DNA from: Actinobacteria bacterium 69-20 | GTDB taxonomy: Bacteria; Actinomycetota; Actinomycetes; Mycobacteriales; Nakamurellaceae | Direction: 5' to 3' | Assembly: GCA_001897425.1 (NCBI GenBank) | Contig: MKSW01000001.1 | Coordinates: 1-64,000, forward strand | Length of the DNA: 64,000 bases | In this document: piece by piece, positions 42,340-50,524 of the stretch | Position numbering within the stretch: the first letter of the stretch is position 1 | How the letters are laid out: each line of letters opens with the position of its first letter | Notes under the pieces: model-generated | Told to the model about the DNA's origin: nothing | Database searches by the model: none | Seen by the model: the letters and a program-made list of their open reading frames with translations, nothing else | Program-made: the position numbers and the translations under genes

Positions 42340-43730
42340 TGGCGCGCCGCCCACGACGCACCCCGCACCTGCGCACCGCCGAGGAGATCTCGCGCACCGC
42401 CGCCGGTCCGCGCCCGTTGCCGGACTTGGCTCCGACTCCCGCCAGGCGGTCTCCATCGAGCGTCCAGGCGACCACAGCGTCCGGGTTGACGGTGGTCTCG
42501 GTTCGGCGCCCGAGCTCACCGATGGTGGAGCTTCGGCTCCGCATCCCGTTCGGCGGAAAGACACGCGAACACGCCGCCCGGGCCGAACTTCTCGCCGAGA
42601 CGATCCTGCTCGGAACGAGCCGACGCGACCGCGAGGCCGTCGACGCCGAGCTGGCGATGGTCGGCGGGCACCTCAGCACGCACGTCACGCCGCAACGGCT
42701 GATGTTGTCCGGCTCCGTGCTGGCCCCCGGCTTGGGCGTGCTGCTCGACATCGTCGCCGATACCGTCACCGGCGCCGCCTACCGCAGCCGCGATATCGCG
42801 CGCGAACGGGACCGGCTCATCGAGCATCTGACGATCGCCGCCGCGCAGCCGGCGGCGATCGCGCGAGAGCACCTGCAGCGCAGGAGATTCGGTGAACACC
42901 CTGCGGCGTGGGAGATGCCGAATGTGGATCTGGTCGCCGCCTGCACCGCCGCCTCCGTCCGCGGCCTGCACCGGCGGTCGGTCCTCGCCCGCGGATCGAC
43001 CCTGATCCTGGTCGGCGATCTTCGCCCGCGTCATGCGCTCGACGCCGCGGCGCAGGCATTCGACGGGTGGACCGCCGGGGCTACGGCCACGCCGCTCTCG
43101 CCGCCGCCCCCGGTCGCCGGCGGCGCGGTCACCGCCTACCACCGCGCGGGAGCCGTGCAATCCCAGACCCGTCTGACCACGCCCGGGGTGCTGCGTACGG
43201 ATCCCGGCTATGCCGCGGCGCAGCTCGCGAACATCGTGTTCGGCGGCTACTTCTCGTCGCGGCTCGTCGAGAACCTGCGCGAGGACAAGGGTTTCACGTA
43301 CCACGCGCACTCCTCGATCGAGTTCTGGCCCGGGCTCGCGGCCGTCACCGTCGGGTACGACACCGCGCCCGACGTGGCCGCGGCCGCGCTCGTCGAGACC
43401 CGTTACGAGTTGGGGCGGATCGCGGTCGGTTCGCCGACCGACGCCGAGGTGGATGCGGCGCGGAACTACGCGATCGGGTCACTCGCAAGCTCCTTGGCCA
43501 CCCAATCGGGCTACGCCTCGATGCTGGCCTCGTTGTCAGGGTTCGGCCTGGACGCCTCCTGGCTCGCGAACCATCAGCGACGGCTGCTGCGGGTGACCAC
43601 CGCCGATGTCGCGCGGGCCGCCGAGCGGCTCTTCGCGCCGGCGACCATGACGGGAATCGTGGTCGGGGACCTCGACGCGACCGGGGCGGCCCTGGCCCGC
43701 CTCGACGGCGTGGCACTCGACGGGCGGTGA
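42336..43730 (+). CDS. M16 family peptidase, non-catalytic partner subunit
   Basis: A 464-residue M16 homologue. The corresponding zinc site reads FGGKTREHAARAELLAETI, so HxxEH is missing. The substrate-binding R/Y-type segment FSSRLVENLREDKGFTYHAHSSIEF is intact, as expected for the partner subunit of an M16B heterodimer. The start ATGATG overlaps the stop of the catalytic gene. A Pro/Arg-rich N-terminal extension of about 45 residues precedes the core. Confidence 0.88.
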   Translation: MMARRPRRTPHLRTAEEISRTAAGPRPLPDLAPTPARRSPSSVQATTASGLTVVSVRRPSSPMVELRLRIPFGGKTREHAARAELLAETILLGTSRRDREAVDAELAMVGGHLSTHVTPQRLMLSGSVLAPGLGVLLDIVADTVTGAAYRSRDIARERDRLIEHLTIAAAQPAAIAREHLQRRRFGEHPAAWEMPNVDLVAACTAASVRGLHRRSVLARGSTLILVGDLRPRHALDAAAQAFDGWTAGATATPLSPPPPVAGGAVTAYHRAGAVQSQTRLTTPGVLRTDPGYAAAQLANIVFGGYFSSRLVENLREDKGFTYHAHSSIEFWPGLAAVTVGYDTAPDVAAAALVETRYELGRIAVGSPTDAEVDAARNYAIGSLASSLATQSGYASMLASLSGFGLDASWLANHQRRLLRVTTADVARAAERLFAPATMTGIVVGDLDATGAALARLDGVALDGR

Positions 43731-43818
43731 CGGCGGCGTTGGTGACCTTTAAACGCATGCGGAGGACGGCGCCGCCTGCTGAGCCGTCGCTCGCGTCGCT
43801 GCCGGGTCTGAAACGGGT

Positions 43819-43830
43819 ATGACGATGTTC
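43819..43830 (-). repeat. Interspersed motif GAACNNCGTCAT, copy 14
   Basis: Exact match whose complement supplies the start codon of nudC (M-T-M-F), preceded by CGGGT. Confidence 0.85.
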
Positions 43831-44763
43831 TCCATCGATGCACCGGCGCTCTCGCGGGCCTTCGTGGACCGCAGCGAGGATCTGCGATCACCGGATCGCC
43901 TCGCCAGGTCCTGGCGAAACGCGAAGGTCCTGCTCGTGTCGCCGGGCGGGCATCTGCCGACGGCGGCGGAGCCGGACGGCTTGCGGTTGGTGTTCGAGGG
44001 CACCGCCCGATGGGGCGCCGCGCCGCCGCCCGGCGCTGTGCTGCTCGGCAGGCTCGACGGCGTCGACCACTGGGCAGTGCCGTACCAGTGGCCGGACAGC
44101 GGGCCGAATGCCGGGCCGCCGGCCGGCGGCGAACGAGCGGACGCGGACACCATTCGCGCGATCGGCCCGCTGCTCGCCGGTGACGAGGCCGCGCTCGCCA
44201 CGACGGCGGTCGCATTGCTCGCCTGGCACGACGCGGCCGGATTCTGTTCCCGGTGCGGTCGCCCGACGGTGCCGGACATCAGCGGGCATACGCGGACATG
44301 CCCCGAGGGCCACCAGGAGTTCCCGCGGACCGATCCTGCCGTCATCGTCCTCGTGCACGACGGCGGCGATCGCATGGTCATGGCCCGTCAGCCGAGCTGG
44401 GCGCCGGGGCGCTTCTCCGTGCTGGCCGGATTCGCGGAGGCCGGCGAGTCGCTGGAGGCCACCGTGCTGCGCGAGATCGGTGAGGAGGTCGGTCTTCCGG
44501 TCCGCGACGTGCAGTACCTGGGCAGCCAGCCGTGGCCGTTCCCGCGATCGCTCATGATCGCGTTCGCGGCCCGTGCCCCGCGCGGCGCGGACCTGCGCCC
44601 GCGACCCGGTGAGATCGAGGATGCGCGCTGGTTCTCGCGCGCCGAACTGCGGCTGCTCCTCGACGAGTCCAAGCCTGCGGCCGGACCCGTCGCGGGGATC
44701 ACCCTGCCCGGGCCGGTGTCGATCGCACGGCGCATGGTGGAGGGTTTCGTGAAGGCCGGATGA
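43819..44763 (+). CDS. nudC: NAD(+) diphosphatase NudC
   Basis: A 314-residue Nudix hydrolase that cleaves NADH and can decap NAD-RNA. It has the zinc ribbon CSRCGRPTVPD ... CPEGHQEFPR, the Nudix box GFAEAGESLEATVLREIGEEVGL and the NudC-specific SQPWPFPRSLM. The fourth zinc ligand position appears to be His (CPEGH) instead of the usual Cys. The ATG start coincides with an exact copy of the interspersed motif (M-T-M-F), and no ribosome binding site is visible. It lies next to uvrD2, as in mycobacteria (Rv3199c-Rv3198c), without the mycoredoxin gene between them. Confidence 0.93.
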   Translation: MTMFSIDAPALSRAFVDRSEDLRSPDRLARSWRNAKVLLVSPGGHLPTAAEPDGLRLVFEGTARWGAAPPPGAVLLGRLDGVDHWAVPYQWPDSGPNAGPPAGGERADADTIRAIGPLLAGDEAALATTAVALLAWHDAAGFCSRCGRPTVPDISGHTRTCPEGHQEFPRTDPAVIVLVHDGGDRMVMARQPSWAPGRFSVLAGFAEAGESLEATVLREIGEEVGLPVRDVQYLGSQPWPFPRSLMIAFAARAPRGADLRPRPGEIEDARWFSRAELRLLLDESKPAAGPVAGITLPGPVSIARRMVEGFVKAG

Positions 44764-44861
44764 CCGACCCGACGTGCGCCGCTCCGCGCGCGGCGGTCCG
44801 CGGCGTTCGCGAGGACCACGGTGTCGGATCCGCATGATTCCATGCGGGTGGTGAATCGGTG

Positions 44862-47006
44862 ATGACGGCGGATCTCTACGCGGCGCTGGACGAGGGTCAG
44901 CGGGCCGCGGTCCTCGCGCCCGCCGGGCCGGTGTGCGTGCTGGCCGGAGCCGGTACCGGAAAGACGCGGACCATCACCCATCGCATCGGCCACCTGATCG
45001 CCGCCGGGCACCACGGCGGAGACGAGATCCTGGCGGTCACGTTCACCACCCGTGCGGCGGGTGAGATGCGCACCCGGCTGCGGTCGCTCGGCGCCGGCAC
45101 GGTCCAGGCGCGGACGTTCCACTCCGCCGCGCTGCGGCAGTTGGCGTTCTTCTGGCCGCGGGTGGTCGGCGGAGAGATGTGGCCCGTCATCGAGCACAAG
45201 ATGCGGTTGGTCGCAGCCGTGGCCAAACGGGTAGGTGCGGGCACCGACACCCCCACCCTGCGGGACCTGGCGAGCGAGATCGAGTGGGCCAAGGCGTGTC
45301 TCATCGCACCCGACGACTATCTGCGGGCGGTCGGGGCGCTGCAGCGCGCGACGCCCGTCGACGCGCAGACCGTCGCCAGGGCGTACAGCGCCTACGAGTC
45401 GGCGAAGACCGATGCGCGTCAACTCGACTTCGACGACCTCCTCCTGCACATCTGCGCGATCCTGGAGAACGACGAGGATGCGGCGCGCACCTTCCGCGCC
45501 CGGTATCGGTGCTTCGTCGTCGACGAATACCAGGACGTGACCCCGCTGCAGCAGCGAACCTTGGACGCGTGGCTGGGTGGCCGGGACCAGGTCACCGTGG
45601 TCGGCGATGCGAACCAGACGATCTACTCGTTCGCCGGCGCCTCGCCCCGATACCTCTTGGACTTCGAACGACGGTATCCGCACGCCACGGTGCTGCGATT
45701 GGAACGCGATTATCGATCGACCCCGCAGGTGGTCACCCTCGCGAACCGCGTCATCGCCGGTGCGTCCGGCGCCACCGCGACGAAGCGGTTGACGCTGAAG
45801 GCCGCGCGGCCCGACGGGCCGGACGCCACCTTCGAGGAACATCCGGACGAGCCAGCGGAAGCGGCAGCGGTCGCACGCCGCGCCAAGGAGCTGATCGCGG
45901 GCGGCATGAGCGCGTCATCGATCGCGGTGCTCTACCGCATCAACGCGCAGTCGGAGGGGTACGAGCAGGCGCTGGCGGCGGAAGGCGTGCCGTACGTGGT
46001 GCGGGGCGGCGAGCGGTTCTTCACGCGTGCCGACGTCCGGGCCGCGCTGGCCGAGCTGAACAAGGCGGCCCGCGCCGAGGCTGCTCGCGCATCGGCCGCC
46101 GGCGGGTCGGATGGTGGCGCCGGGGAGTCCGGGGCACCGGATGCCGCTGCGCTCGGCGGAGAGACCGGGCTCGTGCCACAGGTACGCGCGGTCCTGGGTC
46201 TGGTCGGCCTCACCCCGACACCTCCGCCGCCCGGCGCGCTACGGGACCGGTGGGACGCGCTGGCCGCGCTCGTATCCGTCGCCGAAGAACTATCCGCCGT
46301 CGACGCCTCAGCGACCATGACGACGTTCGTGGCGGAGCTCGCTCAGCGGGCGCAGTCCCAGCACGCGCCGTCCGTGGACGGGGTCACCCTCGCCTCGCTG
46401 CACGCCGCCAAAGGACTCGAATGGGACGCCGTGTTCCTGGTCGGATTGACCGACGGCACGCTCCCGATCCAGCATGCGGACACTCCGGAGGCGATCGAGG
46501 AGGAACGGCGCCTCTTCTATGTCGGGATCACCCGCGCCCGTAGCCGGCTGATGCTGTCGTGGGCGTTGGCGCGTCAGGAGGGCGGGCGACGCGTCCGGAG
46601 TCGGAGCCGGTTCCTGACCGGGCTCGTGCCGTCATCCGGTGTCCCCGGTACGCGCCGGCAGAATCGGCGGCCGGGGCGCTGCGCGGGATGCGGCGGACCG
46701 CTGACCACCGCCGCCGAAATCAAGGCGGGCCGCTGCCAGAACTGCCCGTCGACGGCCGATCCCGGGCTCGTCGCGGAGCTCAAGGCGTGGCGCAAGGGCC
46801 GGGCGGCCGACGCGTCGGTGCCGGCGTTCGTCGTGTTCTCCGACGCGACGCTGATGGCGATCGCCGAGCGCCGCCCCAGCGACGGTGCCGCGCTGCTGGC
46901 CATTCCGGGGATCGGCCGGAGCAAGCTGGACACCTACGGCAGTGAGGTGATCGCGATCGTGGCGGGCCACACCGCCGAGGGGACGCGTTCGGGGGGCGAG
47001 GACTGA
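44862..47006 (+). CDS. uvrD2: ATP-dependent DNA helicase UvrD2
   Basis: A 714-residue superfamily 1 helicase. Walker A is AGAGTGKTRTI (about 27-37), with DEYQDVTPLQQ (about 221), GDANQTIYSFAGA and LHAAKGLEWD. The C-terminus carries a tetracysteine motif (CAGCGG ... CQNC, about 606-628) and an HRDC domain, the combination that defines UvrD2. M. tuberculosis UvrD2 is essential and unwinds 3'-tailed DNA. GTG 44859 directly precedes the chosen ATG. A Gly/Ala/Ser-rich insertion (about 405-430) is unusual. Two exact motif copies fall inside (45743, 46317). Confidence 0.93.
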   Translation: MTADLYAALDEGQRAAVLAPAGPVCVLAGAGTGKTRTITHRIGHLIAAGHHGGDEILAVTFTTRAAGEMRTRLRSLGAGTVQARTFHSAALRQLAFFWPRVVGGEMWPVIEHKMRLVAAVAKRVGAGTDTPTLRDLASEIEWAKACLIAPDDYLRAVGALQRATPVDAQTVARAYSAYESAKTDARQLDFDDLLLHICAILENDEDAARTFRARYRCFVVDEYQDVTPLQQRTLDAWLGGRDQVTVVGDANQTIYSFAGASPRYLLDFERRYPHATVLRLERDYRSTPQVVTLANRVIAGASGATATKRLTLKAARPDGPDATFEEHPDEPAEAAAVARRAKELIAGGMSASSIAVLYRINAQSEGYEQALAAEGVPYVVRGGERFFTRADVRAALAELNKAARAEAARASAAGGSDGGAGESGAPDAAALGGETGLVPQVRAVLGLVGLTPTPPPPGALRDRWDALAALVSVAEELSAVDASATMTTFVAELAQRAQSQHAPSVDGVTLASLHAAKGLEWDAVFLVGLTDGTLPIQHADTPEAIEEERRLFYVGITRARSRLMLSWALARQEGGRRVRSRSRFLTGLVPSSGVPGTRRQNRRPGRCAGCGGPLTTAAEIKAGRCQNCPSTADPGLVAELKAWRKGRAADASVPAFVVFSDATLMAIAERRPSDGAALLAIPGIGRSKLDTYGSEVIAIVAGHTAEGTRSGGED
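45743..45754 (+). repeat. Interspersed motif GAACNNCGTCAT, copy 15
   Basis: Exact match in uvrD2, read as N-R-V-I-A within the conserved LANR segment. This copy may be coincidental. Confidence 0.45.
46317..46328 (-). repeat. Interspersed motif GAACNNCGTCAT, copy 16
   Basis: Exact match (ATGACGACGTTC on plus) in uvrD2, read as M-T-T-F. Confidence 0.7.
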
Positions 47007-47113
47007 TCCGGCTGGTGCCCGTCACCATGCTCTCGCCATGCTCTCGCCACGCCGTCGCCACGGTGGCCCCGCTGTGGCCCCGCTCAGCGGTCGCGTCGCG
47101 GCATAGTGAAGGC

Positions 47114-47383
47114 ATGACATCCGGACCGCGCCCCATCACCTGTTCCGTGTGCGGCCGCAACGCCCCGGCAGTTGGTGACCCGGCAGGAAGTGAGTCGACG
47201 GGCAGTGAATCGAGCAGCAGTGCATCGACGGGCAGTGTCATGACGGAAAGCGCGCCGATGTCGCCGCCCGCGGGATGGATGAGCGAGGTCGACCCCGACC
47301 GGGGCACCGTGTGGGTGTGCGTGGACTGCGTCCGCGAGAACCTCAGGTCCGTGGAGGCGCGCCTCGACCAGGCCTGGTGGTAG
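47114..47383 (+). CDS. Small zinc-ribbon protein
   Basis: An 89-residue protein with two CxxC pairs (ITCSVCGRN near the N-terminus, VWVCVDCVREN near the C-terminus), likely forming one zinc site. They are separated by a low-complexity Gly/Ser/Glu linker (GSESTGSESSSSASTGS). GTGAAGG precedes the ATG. Small zinc-ribbon proteins are seen beside uvrD2 in related genomes. In mycobacteria whiB7 sits here, but this protein lacks the WhiB signature. Confidence 0.7.
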   Translation: MTSGPRPITCSVCGRNAPAVGDPAGSESTGSESSSSASTGSVMTESAPMSPPAGWMSEVDPDRGTVWVCVDCVRENLRSVEARLDQAWW

Positions 47384-47396
47384 CGGCCTCGCGGCG

Positions 47397-48710
47397 TCAG
47401 GGTTCGCGGAAGCCGGGCAGCCACCGCTCGACGATGCCCCGGAACGGCGCCGTGGCGTCGAGCTGGCACAGCACCCCGAGGGACCCGAACGTGACGCGAT
47501 GGATCATCAGGAACGACGGCGGCAGGTTCAGGTGGCGGGCGAGTTTCGACTCCGCGGTCGACAGGTCCGCCATTTTCGCGGCCTGGTGCTGCATCCACGT
47601 CCGATTGAAGTGAAAAGTCTCGTGCCGCAACGGTTCCGTGAACGGCGCCACGTAATTGAGCAGCACCTCGGGATCGGGCTCGAACCGGTCCGTGATGAAT
47701 CCCGCCGAGCGCAGCTCTGCCAGGACGGCGGCCGCGTCGCCGCCGATCGCGTGTCGCGACACTCGGCCGATAATGGGCGGTGTGCCGTCGGGCAGCCGCG
47801 CGACGGAACCGAAGTCGACAACCGCGAGTTTCCCGTCCGCCGTCAACTGGTAGTTACCGGGGTGCGGGTCGGCGTGCAGCAGCTGGACTCGTTGCGGGGC
47901 CGAGAAATGCAGCTCGGTCAAGAGAGTCGCAGCGCGATCCCGCTGTTGCTGGCTGCCGTGGTCGATGATGGCGGCCAACCCGGTGCCGTCGACCCATTCC
48001 GACACCAGCACCTTCGGCGCGCTCGCGACGATCCGTGGGACCAGGAAGTCCGGGTCGCCGGCGAAGGCAGCGGCGAACGCCCGCTGATGGTCCGCCTCCA
48101 GGGCGTAATCCAGCTCCTCCATCACGCGCTCGCGAAGTTCGGCGACGAGCGGCCGCACTTCGACACCGGGGATCAACGGGCCGAGCAACGGTGCCATCCG
48201 GGACAGTTGATCCATGTCGGCGCGGAGCGCACCGGCGGCGCCGGGGTACTGGATCTTCACGGCGACGGCCCGGCCGTCACGCCACACACCGCGATGCACC
48301 TGGCCGATACTCGCGGCGGCCGTCGCCTCGTCATCGAACGAGGTGAAGTGCGAGCGCCAGCCGGTGCCGAGTTGCGCGGCCATGATGCGGTGCACCGTCG
48401 TCGACGGCATCGGCGGCGCGGCATTCTGCAGTTTGGTGAGCGCTGCACGGTACGGCGCGGCGAACTCGTCGGGGATCGCGGCCTCGTACACGCTGAGCGC
48501 CTGGCCGAACTTCATGGCGCCGCCCTTGAGCGTGCCCAGCACCTCGAACAACTGTTCCGCGGTGCGGCGCTGCATCTCGGCGACGACCTCGTCGCGATCC
48601 CGGCCGATCAGCCGTTGCCCCCAGCCCAGCGTCAGGCGACCGGCGGCCGACAGCGGAAGGCCGGCCAGCCGAGCCGTTCGCACCAGCGGGCCTTCCGGGA
48701 TTTCCGACAC
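47397..48710 (-). CDS. ABC1/UbiB family atypical kinase
   Basis: A 437-residue ABC1/ADCK-family protein (homologue of Rv3197). KGGAMKFGQALS carries the KxGQ motif, ASIGQVHRG the Ala-rich loop, VAVKIQYPG the kinase lysine, HADPHPGNY the catalytic segment and VVDFGSV the metal-binding Asp. These kinases have ATPase activity and support quinone or lipid metabolism; the mycobacterial member is linked to drug resistance. The GTG at 48710 gives the conserved N-terminus (SEIPEGPLVRTARLAG). An ATG 37 codons upstream would add an unconserved basic stretch. Confidence 0.9.
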   Translation of the reverse strand: MSEIPEGPLVRTARLAGLPLSAAGRLTLGWGQRLIGRDRDEVVAEMQRRTAEQLFEVLGTLKGGAMKFGQALSVYEAAIPDEFAAPYRAALTKLQNAAPPMPSTTVHRIMAAQLGTGWRSHFTSFDDEATAAASIGQVHRGVWRDGRAVAVKIQYPGAAGALRADMDQLSRMAPLLGPLIPGVEVRPLVAELRERVMEELDYALEADHQRAFAAAFAGDPDFLVPRIVASAPKVLVSEWVDGTGLAAIIDHGSQQQRDRAATLLTELHFSAPQRVQLLHADPHPGNYQLTADGKLAVVDFGSVARLPDGTPPIIGRVSRHAIGGDAAAVLAELRSAGFITDRFEPDPEVLLNYVAPFTEPLRHETFHFNRTWMQHQAAKMADLSTAESKLARHLNLPPSFLMIHRVTFGSLGVLCQLDATAPFRGIVERWLPGFREP

Positions 48711-48814
48711 GCCGTTCAGTCTGGCAGACCGCTGGTGCTCGGGGCACGCACGCGGTCCCGGACGGGTTCGCGGGCGCCTGGTGGGCGGTGCTCGGCCGGG
48801 TTTTCCATCCGGGA

Positions 48815-49939
48815 TCATGGGTCCCTCAGTACCCGGGTGCAGCGGCAATCGGGATGCACCGGCCAGGGCCGGCGGCGTGGGTAGAAGCCGCCCGCCGGGC
48901 GCTCCACGGTCGCGCCCACCGTCTGCGGCGGATGGACCCCGTCGATCAGATCGAGCACCTGCTCCGCTGCGGTAGCGGCCGCGGTCAGCGTCGCCAAGTG
49001 GCCGGCGGTTCGCGCGGGCGAATGGGCGGCTTCGGCGGCTCGTGACAAGTCCGGATCGGCATCCGCGCGGTGTCGATCCACGCAGTTGAGACATGCCGTG
49101 CGCCCCGGCAGAACGAACGGGCCGATGACGATTCCGGCGGGGCTCGCAAACGCGGCGAGATGCGGAACGAGGGAGAGGACGAGCTCCGCGGCGCGCCCGG
49201 GGTTCGGTATGCCTGTGTCCGCGAAGACGACCGCGGTCGGGTGCGTCTGCGGCGCCGGGGGATACGGCCGGACCGCACTGTTGCGTGGCAGCGGACACCC
49301 CTGCCGGCACTGCTGTGACCCGCGCTGGGAACTACGTCGCGAATACTGCCGCGGCAGCTCCGGCCGGGGTGCGGCCCGCTTCCCGTCAGGCATGGCAGCA
49401 GAGGCTCCGACCGCGCGCTGATGGTGTACGTCACCGACACCCGCGCCGGCCAGCAGATCCGCGATCGTCTCGGCGAGCGGTCCGTCGCCCTCGACCACGA
49501 CGATGGCGTCGGCCCGGGCGGCGAGGATCCGGTTCGCCTCGCTGACCCCGTGCCGGTGGATGAGCGACAGGCGTTCGGCGTGCAGGTGCGGTGCGGGCAG
49601 CTCGAGTTCGGCCGCGGGGACCAGCAATCCCTCGATCAGGAGTTCCTCGAAGACCGGGCGCCACTGCTCGACGAGGCCGCCGGCAGCCGTCACCACCTCG
49701 CCCAGCGGCGCCGTGCCGTCGAGCGCGGTCAGCACCTTGCGTGCACACTGCGGTGCGTCGGCGAGCAGGAATCGGCGCGGCGGGTCGGTGCCGATCTGCA
49801 GCGTCGTCGCGTTGCGCCGGACGACAGCGACGCCCGGTGCGAGCGCGTAGCAGGCGGCAAAGTCGACGGCATTGTCGGCAGCGTTGTCGAAAACACTGCC
49901 GACGGCGCAGTCGACAGCGCTGCCGAGTGGTGGTCTCAT
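48815..49939 (-). CDS. ThiF/E1-like protein (TOMM cyclodehydratase-type, Rv3196-like)
   Basis: A 374-residue protein resembling the E1-like (ThiF/MoeB) part of thiazole/oxazole-modified microcin cyclodehydratases. It has an N-terminal winged-helix-like region (RKVLTALDGTAPLGEVV), a Rossmann-like strand (IVVVEGDGPLAETIADLLAGAGV, not a canonical GxGxxA loop) and two cysteine pairs (RTACLNCVDRHR and HPDCRCTRV) for zinc. The position after the ABC1 gene matches Rv3196. No precursor peptide is seen. The N-terminus is low-complexity (SAVDCAVG, then NAADNAVDFAA), and the start is uncertain: ATG 49939 or the frame from 49996. Confidence 0.7.
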   Translation of the reverse strand: MRPPLGSAVDCAVGSVFDNAADNAVDFAACYALAPGVAVVRRNATTLQIGTDPPRRFLLADAPQCARKVLTALDGTAPLGEVVTAAGGLVEQWRPVFEELLIEGLLVPAAELELPAPHLHAERLSLIHRHGVSEANRILAARADAIVVVEGDGPLAETIADLLAGAGVGDVHHQRAVGASAAMPDGKRAAPRPELPRQYSRRSSQRGSQQCRQGCPLPRNSAVRPYPPAPQTHPTAVVFADTGIPNPGRAAELVLSLVPHLAAFASPAGIVIGPFVLPGRTACLNCVDRHRADADPDLSRAAEAAHSPARTAGHLATLTAAATAAEQVLDLIDGVHPPQTVGATVERPAGGFYPRRRPWPVHPDCRCTRVLRDP

Positions 49940-50123
49940 CCCGCGTCCTGGTGTGATGCCGACCGCGTCACTTGCCGCCCGGCGGGCGCAGTGCACGGTG
50001 CCGGCCTCCAGCGTCGCAGGTCTGGCGGGAGGTGGTGCGAGTTATCCACAAACGCGGTAGTTCACCGCGCCGGCCGCGAGGGCGCATCGTGGGCTCGCGC
50101 ACCCCGGGCGTGGGTGAACAGAA

Positions 50124-50158
50124 ACGGCCGGCAGGCCCACCTGGGGCATGCCGGCCGT
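50124..50158 (-). terminator. Hairpin terminator after the DUF5679-like gene
   Basis: ACGGCCGGCA pairs with TGCCGGCCGT (10 bp), and the 15-nt loop contains a further GCCC/GGGC pairing. It lies 16 nt beyond the stop of the minus-strand gene. Confidence 0.7.
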
Positions 50159-50174
50159 CCGAGTGACCGTGGGG

Positions 50175-50324
50175 TCAGGCCTTGCCGAGGATGCGATTCA
50201 TCTTCGTGCCGCACACCGGGCAGATGCCCTTGGCCATCCTGCGACCGTTGGTCTCGGCGACCTCGCCCTCGAAGTCGCGCTTTTCCTTGCACTTCACGCA
50301 GTAACCGTTGTAGGTCTCCGCCAT
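50175..50324 (-). CDS. Small zinc-ribbon protein, DUF5679-like
   Basis: A 49-residue protein with two CxxC pairs, YCVKCKEKRDF and GICPVCGTKMNRILGK, typical of a small actinobacterial zinc-ribbon family (DUF5679), often written into genomes as hypothetical. GAAGGGG lies before the ATG. A strong hairpin follows. The compact basic fold could bind RNA or ribosomes, but that is inference. Confidence 0.85.
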   Translation of the reverse strand: MAETYNGYCVKCKEKRDFEGEVAETNGRRMAKGICPVCGTKMNRILGKA

Positions 50325-50524
50325 GGGTACCCCTTCCGACTGAGCTCGCCACGTGCTGACGAGCCGATTGTGGCCGGGCCCGCGACCCGGAGTCGGGGAT
50401 AACCGTACTCGCCGCAGGCGGCTGCGGGCCGCATCTGTGCGTGGCGCGACGTTCGTGGTGTCGCGCCGGCGCCGGACGGTCACCGCCGGGCCGGGTTGTC
50501 GGGGCCGGATGCAAGACTATCGGC

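Noticed and set aside
49328..49345. GAACTACGTCGCGAATACTG as a motif copy with an insertion in the ThiF-like gene.
   Set aside because: It needs a 4-5 nt insertion to fit; too loose to count.
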